A stretch of DNA of 64,000 nucleotides, from positions 1,116,001-1,180,000 of the forward strand of contig NZ_RBLC01000001.1 in NCBI RefSeq assembly GCF_003634455.1, given 5' to 3'. Numbering within the stretch: the stretch's first letter is position 1; every line of letters starts with the position of its first letter. Below the pieces are notes generated by a model, which saw nothing but the letters and a program-made list of their open reading frames with translations, ran no database searches and was not told the origin of the DNA. This document shows positions 16,801 through 25,696 of this stretch, piece by piece. Position numbers and translations under genes: made by a program. The stretch is from Flavobacterium endophyticum (lineage in GTDB: Bacteria > Bacteroidota > Bacteroidia > Flavobacteriales > Flavobacteriaceae).

Positions 16801-19317
16801 AGCTTTTACTCCAACATAGGTTTGAAACGGAGAATACGTCGCTGTAATTACATCGGTACTAAAATCCCCTCCGTTTTCATAGACTTTTGTGATGAAAGCA
16901 GCTTTCAACATTCCCGGTGCTTGTGATTGCAATCTTGGCTGGATGCTTACGTTGGCTTTTCCTGTTTCATCAATTTTTCCAGAATAGATATTTACTTCTT
17001 CTGTAGAAAATTTACGGGAAGGGTCGTCAAAAATATACTTGCTGTAGTTTTTGAATGTTGTTGGTTGTTGCGTAAATTTCGCCTGCATTTCTAATTTCAA
17101 GTCTTTTGCAATGGCACCGTGCAACCAGGCTACATCTACCCTAGCATCATTTTTATGAAAAGCTGAGAGTACTTTCCCTTCAAAACCATTTTTGATTCTC
17201 AATCGGTTTGGCTTGATGGTTTCAATCTTTACAGATTTATAGAAACGAGCACCTCCAACAGAAATAACTGCTTCATAATTGCCTGTCGGTGCATTTGGCT
17301 GCGTCTTGAAAGCAAATTTATAGTGGTTCTTATCCGAATATTTTTGGACTTTTTGATATACTACTTTTCCATTCGGATCGGACAATTTCAGCTTGATCGG
17401 ATGCGTATTTGGTAATCGGCTAGAATTATCATTCAGGAGGAACGATAAATAGATCGTATCACCCGGACGCCAAACGCCGCGTTCTCCATAAATAAAACCT
17501 TTCAGTCCTTTTTGAAGTGCTTCGCCATCGACATTAAAATTGCTGACCGACTGTGAATTTCCATCGTCTAGCTTGACATAGGTTGTATTTTTATCTTTTT
17601 TGATAATGGCAAAAAAGGCTTTTTTATCGATACTGAAGTTGACAACACCTTCACCATTCGTACTGTAAGAAGCTAATTTTTGCTTCTGGTAATTGTATAA
17701 GTCTACCGTTGCTCCTGAAACCGGCTCTGTCGTTACAATATTATTCACTGCAAAGAAATAGGAACCGTTTTCGCCTCGTTTTACGATGACACCCAAATCG
17801 GTAGCCAATATGTTTGTAGCTACTTTATTGTTAGAATAGTAGGACTTATGGCACGGATTTTCTCTTTCGTTCCAGTCATAATCATAGTCATAATAGTCAT
17901 AATCATAAGAATCATACGTAGAAAAATCTTCTGGTTCTTGGTCTTCTTCTTCCGCTGGTTCTTCTTCCGTAGGAGTATCGCAAGTATATAGAGAATAGGC
18001 TTTTTTGATGGAAAACTCTACGCGATAAATAGCACCCTGCTCTGGCTTGATTAACGTAGACAAGTCCAAAGAATAGGTATTCCATTTTTTATAATTGGCT
18101 AGTTTGTTGGTCGTTAATTCCAATGTTTTTTTAGCGACTGGAAGAGCTACTTTTCTTAAATCGTAATTGCCATTCAATTCGTTGTCTTGCAAGAACTGAA
18201 GTACGTTATTTTCAAAAATGCGGAATACTTTTACATCTACTTTTTTCAAGTTCGCGGCTTCAAAATTTACTTTTAAGTTATTGGAACTTGGCAGAATCGT
18301 ACCGCTTTTTACGAATCGCACTTCTGGCTTGATTTGTTCAAAGGTGATTTTTGCGGCATAACTTTTCTTCATCTTAAAGCCGTCCGTATTTTCAATTCCT
18401 TGGAAAACCTCTAGCAGTAATTTGCCATCTAACGCAACATCTGAAAAAACTTTCAAGACATTGCCATCGACAGCATAACGCAGGTTATTGGCTGTTTCGA
18501 GCGCCACAAGACCGCTAAAATCTTGGCTTTTCTTTAAAGGATCTGAAAAATTAATATGAACCGACTGATTGTTTTCATCGCCAATTTTTACGTCAACAAT
18601 CGTAAAGTTATTTTTGCCTGGAATTGCAAATTCTTTCTCTCCTTTTTGGTTTATATCAGCATTGCTTCCATCCCATTTGATGATAATCTTGCTGTCTTCA
18701 ATTCCTCTTTGAATCTGATCCACGACAAAAGAAAACTCCGTTGCCGATTTGACCGATTCATTAAATTTTATCGGAAGTTCTTTTCCGTTCTGCTGTGCTG
18801 AAACAAGTTTTTTGGCTGTAGACAAATCCATGTTATCGGCAGTTTTCAGAAGTACATTTAAGAATTGCGTGTCTTTTGTATAGGATTGCAAGTCTTGGGT
18901 TTCTATTTTAAAATCCTGCTCGATAGTCTTCACCGTAAATTTAAAGTCAGCAAGTTCTTTTGGGACTTCAATAAGCTTATCAAGATGTAGGGTTACTTGG
19001 TATTGCTCGTTCTGCTTAAGCTTTTTCTTCGGCTGAAAAGCCAAAATATTATTCGGCAGTACGACAACTTTTCCGTCGACACTAGGAGAAATATCAAAGA
19101 TATCCTCGTCCAATTCTTGATTTGGTTTCCATTCTGCTTTCGAGAATGCCAGTCCGACCTGAATATCAGAATTGGCGGAAATCATTCCCGATGAAAAACT
19201 GGTAACATAATCACGATAAAGCGAAAAATCAGAATCAAAATCTTCAGGCGAAGATTTTTTACATGCATTTAACAAAAAAAATACTGAAACCAACAGCATT
19301 AATTTTCCAGTTTTCAT
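13822..19317 (-). CDS. bacterial alpha-2-macroglobulin lipoprotein
   Basis: An 1831-residue periplasmic lipoprotein (lipobox LNAC at residues 16-19) of the bacterial alpha-2-macroglobulin (YfhM/MagD) family. It contains MG-type beta-sandwich domains, a bait-region area, and the reactive thioester motif GCLEQ near residue 1386 in YPHGCLEQTTSS. An alpha-helical thioester domain and a receptor-like C-terminus follow. The family traps attacking proteases covalently and is thought to guard the cell together with PBP1C, whose gene is directly downstream. One oddity is an acidic/Tyr insert at about residues 444-489 with YDSYDYDYYDYDYDW, bracketed by two Cys. Confidence 0.95.
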   Translation of the reverse strand: MKTGKLMLLVSVFFLLNACKKSSPEDFDSDFSLYRDYVTSFSSGMISANSDIQVGLAFSKAEWKPNQELDEDIFDISPSVDGKVVVLPNNILAFQPKKKLKQNEQYQVTLHLDKLIEVPKELADFKFTVKTIEQDFKIETQDLQSYTKDTQFLNVLLKTADNMDLSTAKKLVSAQQNGKELPIKFNESVKSATEFSFVVDQIQRGIEDSKIIIKWDGSNADINQKGEKEFAIPGKNNFTIVDVKIGDENNQSVHINFSDPLKKSQDFSGLVALETANNLRYAVDGNVLKVFSDVALDGKLLLEVFQGIENTDGFKMKKSYAAKITFEQIKPEVRFVKSGTILPSSNNLKVNFEAANLKKVDVKVFRIFENNVLQFLQDNELNGNYDLRKVALPVAKKTLELTTNKLANYKKWNTYSLDLSTLIKPEQGAIYRVEFSIKKAYSLYTCDTPTEEEPAEEEDQEPEDFSTYDSYDYDYYDYDYDWNERENPCHKSYYSNNKVATNILATDLGVIVKRGENGSYFFAVNNIVTTEPVSGATVDLYNYQKQKLASYSTNGEGVVNFSIDKKAFFAIIKKDKNTTYVKLDDGNSQSVSNFNVDGEALQKGLKGFIYGERGVWRPGDTIYLSFLLNDNSSRLPNTHPIKLKLSDPNGKVVYQKVQKYSDKNHYKFAFKTQPNAPTGNYEAVISVGGARFYKSVKIETIKPNRLRIKNGFEGKVLSAFHKNDARVDVAWLHGAIAKDLKLEMQAKFTQQPTTFKNYSKYIFDDPSRKFSTEEVNIYSGKIDETGKANVSIQPRLQSQAPGMLKAAFITKVYENGGDFSTDVITATYSPFQTYVGVKAPEPNKYGMLETGKSNAFDVVTVDENGRPKSVRNLEVRVYKVEWRWWWDATDDLSNYSSSTTNTPFYSQVVNTDGLGKARFQFKTDEDEWGRYLVRVTDPNGGHSAGETVMIDWPIWSGKTRNSTGAEAKMLVFSSNKEKYNVGEKATVSFPSSEGGRALISLENGSQVVETLWAETKKGETQVEIPITAKMAPNVYIHITLLQPHASTKNDSPIRLYGIIPIEVVDKNTVLEPLIAMPNVLKPEQKTTIKVSEKNGKAMTYTIAIVDEGLLDLTRFKTPNAWNSFYSREALGVKTWDIYDDIIGAYGGKVNQIFSIGGDEDLGGGAAKKANRFKPVVIYLGPFALAKGQTKAHEITLPKYVGSVRTMVVAGDAKTSAYGSVEKATPVRNPLMILASLPRKVSPGEKVTLPVTVFAMEKHVKNVSLQLKTNNGFRVIGASKQAMSFAQPDEKIAYFDLEVGDLTGIGKVTVVATSGKEKASFDVELDILNPNPVTQDYKELVLEPNSSGTINWSAFGVAGTNTAKLEVSAFPSMDFNKRLDYLIQYPHGCLEQTTSSVFPQLYLADIADVDATRKAKIQKNITAGIQKLAQFQLANGGFAYWQGNQTPDDWSTTYVGHFLIEAERKGYALPANLKKQWIAYQSKTAKQWRYNEGYHNDFPQSYRLYALALAGSPDLSSMNRLRETSGISNETKLRLAATYALAGQKNVGMTLLSQSSIDEETQYGYYYYYGSSERNRAMALETLLLLGRKGEAFTMANKLAKQMSSNQWMSTQTTAYCLYAMSKFAQQNGTKGIDVSFTSKGKSQAIKTAKTFADRTLQVSGSGNSVTVKNNKNTTLYVKVITSGILPIGQEQTEQRGLATDIVFRDRKGNAINVASLAQGTEFVAEVTVSNTKGESVENVALTQIIPSGWEIVNTRFTDYGSFADNKVDYTDIRDDRTNFYFTLKSNETKTFKILLNASYLGKYYLPGVQCEAMYDNSYYARTRGQWVNVVK

Positions 19318-19472
19318 AAAATGATTGATTAGAAGTTGAACGTAGGTTTTGTCCTTAGTGACATTTCACCATAACTGAATATGGCTCGTCTTTATTGTAA
19401 TAAATATAGGATTAATTTTTTAAATTTTTAGTAAGAAAAATTACGTTTTGATTTTCTTCTTAAAACAGAGGA

Positions 19473-19916
19473 CTATTTACGTTTTTCCAGAAAAAAACGC
19501 TTCATCAAACTAGAAGCTTCTGCTTCTAAAACGCCATATTCTACGATTGTTTTTGGATGTAGTTTTGTGCCCAAAGCCATGAATCCTCTTTGTTCGTCTC
19601 TGGCACCGAAAACAATTTTTGAAATCTGGCTCCAATACAAGGCTCCAGCACACATCTGGCAAGGTTCCAAGGTAACATAGAGCGTACAGTTTTTAAGGTA
19701 TTTCCCTCCCAAAAAATTGGCAGCGGCTGTAATCGACTGCATTTCTGCATGAGCCGTAACATCGTTCAGCATTTCTGTAAGATTATGGCTCCTCGCAATG
19801 ACACGATTCTCAACGACAATAATCGCTCCAACAGGGATTTCGCCTTTTTCAAAAGCAATCTCCGCTTCTTGTAGCGCTTTTTTCATGAAATATTCGTCGG
19901 TGTAGGTATTTTCCAT
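19473..19916 (-). CDS. tadA: tRNA-specific adenosine deaminase TadA (nucleoside deaminase)
   Basis: A 147-residue cytidine-deaminase-fold enzyme. The zinc site is HAEMQSI plus PCQMCAGAL, and the tRNA-deaminase signatures include KGEIPVGAIIV near the start and a GARDEQRG segment. It converts A34 to inosine in the tRNA-Arg(ACG) anticodon. A guanine-deaminase-like role is the alternative for this fold, but the motifs and length favour TadA. It is divergent from dxs, and the candidate -7 box touches its start codon region, so the mRNA may have almost no leader. Confidence 0.93.
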   Translation of the reverse strand: MENTYTDEYFMKKALQEAEIAFEKGEIPVGAIIVVENRVIARSHNLTEMLNDVTAHAEMQSITAAANFLGGKYLKNCTLYVTLEPCQMCAGALYWSQISKIVFGARDEQRGFMALGTKLHPKTIVEYGVLEAEASSLMKRFFLEKRK

Positions 19917-19920
19917 AGCC

Positions 19921-19928
19921 CAAAAATA
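19921..19928 (-). promoter_or_regulatory. candidate -7 element for tadA
   Basis: Minus-strand TATTTTTG matches TAnnTTTG only 4 bases before the tadA ATG (19916). If used, transcription would begin at or next to the start codon (leaderless mRNA). Confidence 0.4.
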
Positions 19929-19941
19929 GAAAACAATATCG

Positions 19942-19949
19942 TAAATTTG
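19942..19949 (+). promoter_or_regulatory. candidate -7 element for dxs
   Basis: TAAATTTG matches TAnnTTTG 15 bases upstream of the dxs ATG at 19965. It is divergent from and nearly adjacent to the tadA box. Confidence 0.4.
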
Positions 19950-19964
19950 ATTTTTAATCTAGAA

Positions 19965-21743
19965 ATGAGCAAAACCATCCTTCAAAATATAAATTCTCCT
20001 GAAGATCTAAGAAAGCTGGCAGAATCGGAATTACCTACTCTCGGCAGAGAACTACGTGATTTTATAATTGATATCGTTTCTGTCAAGGAAGGACATCTTG
20101 GCGCTAGTCTCGGCGTTATTGAATTGACGATTGCGCTTCATTATGTTTTTAATACGCCTGACGATTTATTGGTATGGGATGTCGGACATCAAGCGTACGG
20201 GCATAAAATCCTTACTGGCAGAAAAGATAATTTTGATACAAACAGGCAATGGGGAGGCATTTCTGGCTTTCCAAAAAGGAGCGAAAGTATTTATGATACT
20301 TTTGGTGTAGGGCATTCTTCTACGGCAATCTCTGCCGCCTTAGGAATGGCGATTGCTTCCAATCTAAATGGTGATGTTGAAAAAAACCATATTGCTGTTG
20401 TAGGCGATGCGTCGATTGCTTCAGGAATGGCGTTTGAAGGATTAAATCATGCCGGGGTAACCGATGCAAATTTATTAGTCATCTTAAACGATAACGCCAT
20501 CGGAATTGACCCGAGCGTAGGTGCTTTAAAAAACTACCTGACAGCTGTAAAACAAGGAAAAAATCCCCGTGAAAACAACATGATAAAGTCGTTGAATTTT
20601 GATTATTCAGGACCCATCGACGGACATGATATTTTTGCTGTTATTAAAGAATTAAAAAGGCTTAAAAGTATAAAAGGCCCTAAATTCCTACATATCATTA
20701 CTACTAAAGGCAAGGGCTTGGAACAGGCCGAAAAAGATCAGGTAAAATACCATGCTCCTGGCAAATTTGACAAACTGACGGGAGAGATTATCTTAAAATC
20801 AGAAGAAAACCTGCCTCCTAAATTTCAAGATGTCTTTGGACTGACTTTATTGGAATTGGCGGAAAAGAATCAGAAAATTGTTGGTATTACGCCTGCCATG
20901 CCTTCGGGAAGTTCGCTTAAGTTTATGATGGATGCTTTTCCGAAGCGCGCGTTTGATGTAGGAATTGCAGAACAGCATGCCGTGACTTTGGCAGCAGGAA
21001 TGGCAACACAGGGAATGATTGTTTATTGCAATATTTATTCAACGTTTTTGCAGCGAGCTTATGATCAGGTCATCCACGATGTGGCACTTCAAAATCTTCC
21101 TGTCATTTTTTGCTTGGACCGAGCGGGATTAGTTGGTGAAGACGGAGCCACACATCATGGTGTTTTTGACTTGGCTTACCTACGCTGTATTCCGAACCTG
21201 ATTATCTATTCGCCAATGAATGAAATCGGCTTGCGAAATATTTTATATACGGCGCAGTTAGGATTGAATCACCCGATTGCTATTCGATATCCAAGAGGCC
21301 GTGGCGTCATCGTAGATTGGAAAAGACCTTTTGAAAAAATTGCCATCGGAAAAGGTAGATTATTGAAAGAAGGAAAGAGAATCGCCATACTTTCTAACGG
21401 ATTCATCGGCAATAACGTTATACCTGCTTTGGCTGGCATAGCGAATCCTGAAGATTTTTCTCATTATGATTTCCCTTTTGTCAAGCCTTTAGATAAGGAG
21501 CTTCTGCATACTATCTTTAAGAAATATGAAACTATTATCACTCTTGAAGATGGAGTGGCAAAAGGCGGTTTCGGAAGTGCTATAACAGAATTTGCCGCAT
21601 TCCACAACTACACAAAAAGGATACAAATTTTAGGAATTCCTGATGAATTTATCGAGCATGGAACGATTGACCAACTACAACGTTTTAGTAAAATAGATTC
21701 AAAAAACCTGCAAATAATTTTTGAAAACTGCCAAAATTACTGA
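19965..21743 (+). CDS. dxs: 1-deoxy-D-xylulose-5-phosphate synthase
   Basis: A 592-residue thiamine-diphosphate enzyme that condenses pyruvate and glyceraldehyde 3-phosphate, the first step of the MEP isoprenoid pathway. Visible landmarks are DVGHQAYGHKILTGR, VGHSSTAISAALGMA, the ThDP-binding GDASIASGMAFEGLNHAG, and the transketolase-type FDVGIAEQHAVTLAAGMA with the proton-relay Glu. The start is at the ATG at 19965; the open frame upstream begins at a TTG inside the -7 box. The downstream DUF3078 gene begins 34 bases after its stop and is probably in the same transcript. Confidence 0.97.
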   Translation: MSKTILQNINSPEDLRKLAESELPTLGRELRDFIIDIVSVKEGHLGASLGVIELTIALHYVFNTPDDLLVWDVGHQAYGHKILTGRKDNFDTNRQWGGISGFPKRSESIYDTFGVGHSSTAISAALGMAIASNLNGDVEKNHIAVVGDASIASGMAFEGLNHAGVTDANLLVILNDNAIGIDPSVGALKNYLTAVKQGKNPRENNMIKSLNFDYSGPIDGHDIFAVIKELKRLKSIKGPKFLHIITTKGKGLEQAEKDQVKYHAPGKFDKLTGEIILKSEENLPPKFQDVFGLTLLELAEKNQKIVGITPAMPSGSSLKFMMDAFPKRAFDVGIAEQHAVTLAAGMATQGMIVYCNIYSTFLQRAYDQVIHDVALQNLPVIFCLDRAGLVGEDGATHHGVFDLAYLRCIPNLIIYSPMNEIGLRNILYTAQLGLNHPIAIRYPRGRGVIVDWKRPFEKIAIGKGRLLKEGKRIAILSNGFIGNNVIPALAGIANPEDFSHYDFPFVKPLDKELLHTIFKKYETIITLEDGVAKGGFGSAITEFAAFHNYTKRIQILGIPDEFIEHGTIDQLQRFSKIDSKNLQIIFENCQNY

Positions 21744-21777
21744 TTTTTGCATATTCCTTAAATTTAATACGCCTGTT

Positions 21778-22749
21778 ATGAGATTATCTTCACTGACCCT
21801 AGGGTTATTCTTACTTTTTTCTATCAATTCTATCGCTCAATCGGTAGATACTATTCAATCCAAAAAGCTAGATTCGGCAATAGTCAAAAAAGTAACGCAC
21901 TGGGAAAAGAAAAATGTCATAGGATTTGACTTAAACGAAATTGCTTTTGTCAATTGGAGTGCGGGTGGAAACAGCGCTATTTCAGGACTTTTAAAAGGTA
22001 CGTTTACCCGAAAATATGAAAACGGAAATGTAAAATGGCTTAACGAATTGATTGTCCGTTATGGCGTTAGCAAGCAAGATGGTGTCGAATTGAGAAAAAC
22101 TGACGATGCTTTCCAATTCAATTCCACTTTTGGTTACAGAAGAGATACTACTTCGAATTGGTTTCATAGTGCGAAATTCAATTTCAACACGCAATTCACA
22201 AGTGGTTATGCCTATCCAAATACAGATCTGGCGATTTCGAAACCTTTTGCTCCAGCCTACACTTTCCTTGGGGTCGGAGCCGAATATAATAATAAAAAGA
22301 AAAACCTGCAATTGTATATTTCACCACTCACTTTAAAAAACACTTTGGTTTTGGATCAAAGATTGGCTGACCAAGGAGCATTCGGGGTTGATAAAGCCGT
22401 TTATGATGAAGTGACGGGGGCAATGATTTCCGAAGGAAAAAACTCCCGAACAGAGCTTGGTTTCCTTTTTACAAGCGGTTATAAAAAAGAGCTTTTCAAG
22501 AATATAAATTTTGAAAACAAGCTGAATCTTTATACTGATTACATCAATAATTTCGGAAATATTGACGTGGACTGGCAAGTACAGCTGGATTTTATCGTCA
22601 ACAAATACGTACGTGCAAACATCAATACCCACTTAATTTACGATCACGACATCAAGGCCAAAGAAGAAATCAATGGCGAGCAGGTTATTGTTGGGCCAAA
22701 AGTACAATTCAAACAGATGCTTGGCGTCGGGTTGATTTACAGCTTCTAG
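21778..22749 (+). CDS. DUF3078 family outer-membrane-type protein
   Basis: A 323-residue protein with a signal peptide (residues 1-20, ending SIAQ). The rest is beta-rich with alternating hydrophobic strands (WLNELIVRYGVSKQ, FNTQFTSGYAYP, GVGLIYSF at the end), which fits a small outer-membrane barrel. The motif NEIAFVNWSAGGNSAISGLL is what I associate with DUF3078. Its function is unknown. The start at 21778 gives a proper signal peptide; the open frame reaches back into dxs. Confidence 0.85.
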   Translation: MRLSSLTLGLFLLFSINSIAQSVDTIQSKKLDSAIVKKVTHWEKKNVIGFDLNEIAFVNWSAGGNSAISGLLKGTFTRKYENGNVKWLNELIVRYGVSKQDGVELRKTDDAFQFNSTFGYRRDTTSNWFHSAKFNFNTQFTSGYAYPNTDLAISKPFAPAYTFLGVGAEYNNKKKNLQLYISPLTLKNTLVLDQRLADQGAFGVDKAVYDEVTGAMISEGKNSRTELGFLFTSGYKKELFKNINFENKLNLYTDYINNFGNIDVDWQVQLDFIVNKYVRANINTHLIYDHDIKAKEEINGEQVIVGPKVQFKQMLGVGLIYSF

Positions 22750-22754
22750 GCTTA

Positions 22755-24104
22755 TTACAGCTTCTTTCTTCCGTTTATCGTATTGAACAATTCGAGCGCA
22801 TTTCCATCCGTTAGAAGCGAGACGTAGTGGCAGATATGCAATAGCCTTTTGTAGAGGTTGTCCTTTTCGTTGTGGAATTTTTCCGGAAGCATCTTTAACA
22901 GCAATTTGTCGTAATTCGAGGCTTGATCATGGAATTTGTTGTTAAAAGCTGTGATGAATTTGTCCAATAACGTCTGGATAATTTGATATCCGACTAATTC
23001 TTTCTCAATGACTTCCCTACTTTGATAAATGTTTTTCACGCTCAAGCTGATAATATCATTCATCTGGGCCGTATACTTGCTTTTTTCTGTTAAAGCATAA
23101 TGGAATTTTCCTTGCAAGATCTGTTCTTCATTTTCGATAAAAACTTGCACGACATCATTGATCAAACTGCCTATTGCCAAAGCTCTCAAATAGCTTATTC
23201 TGTCTTCTTTAGTAATTAGTGCATTGAATTTTTTGGTATCGATACTGTCTTTGACTAATTTGATAAGATATTCTAGCGCAAAATCTTCCGAAACCAATCC
23301 GAGGTTAATTCCGTCTTCAAAATCAATAATCGTGTAGCATATATCATCGGCTGCTTCGACCAAAAAGGCCAACGGATGTCTTTCGAAACCAATATCGTTT
23401 CCTGATTTATTAGGAATCAATCCCAACTCATTGGCGACTTCAGAGAAGAATTCCTTATCAGTCTGGAAGAAGCCGTATTTTTTATCAGAAATATGACTTG
23501 TCGGCTTTTTAGGCAAAGATTCTTTTGGGTATTTCATAAAAGCTCCCAAAGTAGCATACGAAATTCTAAGCCCGCCTTCAATACCTGGGCGAGATGCCGT
23601 CAATAGTGAAAAACCGTTGGCATTTCCTTCAAAATCAATCAGATCCTGCCATTCTTTTTCAGAAAGCTGGTCTTTGAATTGCTTTCCGTTTCCAATCTTG
23701 AAATATTCGCCGATTGCTTTTTCACCCGAATGACCAAATGGCGGATTGCCAATATCATGAGCCAAGGAAGCCGCAGCAACTATAGCTCCGAAATCATTCG
23801 GCTGATAGCCATGAACTTCTCGCAGATGCGGGTATTTTTCGATAATTTTTTTTCCGACAAGCCTGCCGATAGAACGTCCGACCACAGACACTTCCAGACT
23901 GTGCGTCAGTCGTGTATGCACGAAATCTGTTTTTGAAAGCGGAATTACCTGCGTCTTATCTTGAAGGCTTCTGAATGCTGAAGAAAATATAATCCTATCG
24001 TAATCAACTTCAAAGCCCAAACGCGTATCGTCTTGCTCTTTGCGCAATCTTTTTCCTTTATCGCCTTGTCTTTTCAGGGATAAAAGCTGTTCCCAGTTCA
24101 TCAT
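22755..24104 (-). CDS. dgt: deoxyguanosinetriphosphate triphosphohydrolase-like protein
   Basis: A 449-residue HD-domain enzyme. RLTHSLEVS gives the first His, SLAHDIGNPPFGHSGE gives the HD pair and the substrate-side residues, and VEAADDICYTIIDFEDG supplies the late Asp. Members split dNTPs to a deoxynucleoside and triphosphate, which controls dNTP pools and limits phage replication. The N-terminal KEQDDTRLGFEVDYDRI is typical of the Bacteroidota type. The start could be Met1 or Met2. It overlaps the RDD gene by 4 bases and converges with the DUF3078 gene with only 5 bases between them and no visible terminator. Confidence 0.95.
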   Translation of the reverse strand: MMNWEQLLSLKRQGDKGKRLRKEQDDTRLGFEVDYDRIIFSSAFRSLQDKTQVIPLSKTDFVHTRLTHSLEVSVVGRSIGRLVGKKIIEKYPHLREVHGYQPNDFGAIVAAASLAHDIGNPPFGHSGEKAIGEYFKIGNGKQFKDQLSEKEWQDLIDFEGNANGFSLLTASRPGIEGGLRISYATLGAFMKYPKESLPKKPTSHISDKKYGFFQTDKEFFSEVANELGLIPNKSGNDIGFERHPLAFLVEAADDICYTIIDFEDGINLGLVSEDFALEYLIKLVKDSIDTKKFNALITKEDRISYLRALAIGSLINDVVQVFIENEEQILQGKFHYALTEKSKYTAQMNDIISLSVKNIYQSREVIEKELVGYQIIQTLLDKFITAFNNKFHDQASNYDKLLLKMLPEKFHNEKDNLYKRLLHICHYVSLLTDGNALELFNTINGRKKL

Positions 24105-24619
24105 AATTCGTTGGTATTATTTCCTATTTCATCTAAAGAATAAAACAGTTCTTTTTTCTTTTCTAATAGTTCTTTGTTTACTACATAGGTTTTGGAAATA
24201 CTGTCGTGCCAGCCTTTGTTTGGAGCTCCCAAAAAAGAAAAAGCGTCAAAAGGAATCAGCCTGCAGAGCGAGCGTACTAATATTTCTTGGCTGTCTGGCT
24301 TTTCGCCGTAAATATCAACAACAACTGTTTTTGTGATAAATTTTCCTATCGTTCTTGAAAAAAAGATTTCGAATATATTATAGTAGATTAGTGCAGTCAC
24401 AGCTCCTAAAGCATATTCTTCGATCATATTCATGCTTTCAATTCGCGCAAGGATACCATCGTTTCCAGTAATAAGAGCGATAATCGTCAGCACTATCACA
24501 AGGCCGAACAGCAATACCAGCTGACAAACATAGTCTATAACATAATTTGCTAGACGAGTACCTTGGCTTGCATACAAATCATTATCCAACGTAAATTGCC
24601 TTGAAGTTCTATAGTCCAT
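24101..24619 (-). CDS. RDD family membrane protein
   Basis: A 172-residue membrane protein with RDD-type features. An Arg-containing first helix (RLANYVIDYVCQLVLLFGLV) is followed by a second long hydrophobic segment and the family motif GKFITKTVVVDIYGEKP. Three or four membrane segments can be drawn. The function of RDD proteins is mostly unknown; some are ion or osmotic-stress transporters. It overlaps dgt by ATGA, so they are translationally coupled. Confidence 0.88.
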   Translation of the reverse strand: MDYRTSRQFTLDNDLYASQGTRLANYVIDYVCQLVLLFGLVIVLTIIALITGNDGILARIESMNMIEEYALGAVTALIYYNIFEIFFSRTIGKFITKTVVVDIYGEKPDSQEILVRSLCRLIPFDAFSFLGAPNKGWHDSISKTYVVNKELLEKKKELFYSLDEIGNNTNEL

Positions 24620-24628
24620 CTTTTGAAA

Positions 24629-24853
24629 TTATTCTTTTAAGTTCGACAAAAAGAAATTCTTAGATTTCTTTGGATATTGCTGATAGGTCTTATCGCTAGG
24701 ATTTTCAATTATCGACTTGATATTTACTTCGTCTCCAATCTTAAAATTGGCTTCGGTGTATTGGTAATCTAGAAGGTACGGTCCGCAGAAATAATTTCCG
24801 TTTTCATCTTTTTCTATGATTCCGGTATAAACTCCTTTTTTTTCTTTTGACAT
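24629..24853 (-). CDS. small conserved-looking protein of unknown function
   Basis: A 74-residue soluble protein, MSKEKKGVYTGIIEKDENGN and on, with short beta strands (GVYTGIIE, YFCGPYLL, FKIGDEVNI) that suggest a small beta-barrel or OB-like fold. I do not recognise the family. It lies 9 bases upstream of the RDD gene and 34 bases after the ATPase gene on the same strand, so it is probably part of that operon. Confidence that it is a gene comes from its tight spacing and natural amino-acid composition. Confidence 0.7.
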   Translation of the reverse strand: MSKEKKGVYTGIIEKDENGNYFCGPYLLDYQYTEANFKIGDEVNIKSIIENPSDKTYQQYPKKSKNFFLSNLKE

Positions 24854-24887
24854 TTTGTTTGAGATTAAAGTAAATAATTTGTTTTGA

Positions 24888-25592
24888 TTAGGAAAGCTTC
24901 GACATTTCGTCTAGAATAATATTGTTTTTCACCTGACTAAAGAGGAAATCTTTAGCTTCGGAAAAAGAAATAGCATACTTTCTTTCTACATTTTGGTATT
25001 TTATTGGAAACTTCGACAATAGCTTGTCGTAATAGCCGTCTAAAACTTGGTCTGATGGCGATATGAACTCCAGCTTGAGCTCAAATCTTCGAAGCAGTGC
25101 TTCGTCAATCATTTGGATTTGATTGGTTGCCGCAATCAATATCGAATTCTTTGGAAAATTATCAATCAATTGCAATAGAGCATTCACAACACGTTTCATT
25201 TCGCTGCTGTCTTTGTTATCATAATCCCTGATCTGTCCTAAGGAATCAAATTCATCAAAAAACAGCACTGAGCTTTCGTGATTGGATTCTTTGAAGATAT
25301 TATGAATGTTCTTTGCCGTCTCTCCTAGCTTTGAAGATACGATAGTCGACAGGTTCACTATAAAAATCTTCTTATCCAATTCTTTTGCTATAGCCTTTGC
25401 TGTCATGGTCTTGCCACATCCGGTCTTTCCGTACAGGAATATTTTATTGGCAACAGGAAGCTCATAATGGTGCAAAATTTCAGAAAACTGTTGTTCTTTT
25501 AGAAACTGACTGATCTGTTCAGACACAGATGCTTCGAAAACCACATCTTCTAAATTTACATTTTCCCGATCTCTGAAATATAAAGTACTCAA
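24888..25592 (-). CDS. AAA+ ATPase, short form
   Basis: A 234-residue single AAA module. Walker A is GKTGCGKTMTAKAIA (about 55-69), Walker B is SVLFFDEFDSLG (about 108-119), sensor 1 is ILIAATNQ, and arginine-finger-like residues are in LLRRFELKLEF. The N-terminal 45 residues have no known domain. It resembles FtsH/spastin-type or McrB-like AAA proteins but lacks a protease, nuclease or transmembrane part. Its partner is unknown. It heads a minus-strand cluster with the small protein, the RDD protein and dgt. Confidence 0.88.
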   Translation of the reverse strand: MSTLYFRDRENVNLEDVVFEASVSEQISQFLKEQQFSEILHHYELPVANKIFLYGKTGCGKTMTAKAIAKELDKKIFIVNLSTIVSSKLGETAKNIHNIFKESNHESSVLFFDEFDSLGQIRDYDNKDSSEMKRVVNALLQLIDNFPKNSILIAATNQIQMIDEALLRRFELKLEFISPSDQVLDGYYDKLLSKFPIKYQNVERKYAISFSEAKDFLFSQVKNNIILDEMSKLS

Positions 25593-25640
25593 GCGCTCTT
25601 AATTTTGCAAGCAAATATACTAAGACTAAAACTATTGCTA

Positions 25641-25672
25641 TAAAAAACAGCCATCAAATGACGGCTGTTTTC
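25641..25672 (-). terminator. intrinsic terminator of nrdA
   Basis: Stem AAAACAGCC (25644-25652) / GGCTGTTTT (25663-25671) with an inner TCA/TGA pair. On the minus strand it is followed by a T-run. It separates nrdA from the ATPase gene. Confidence 0.85.
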
Positions 25673-25696
25673 TTGAAATGGTATTTTATACTATTA

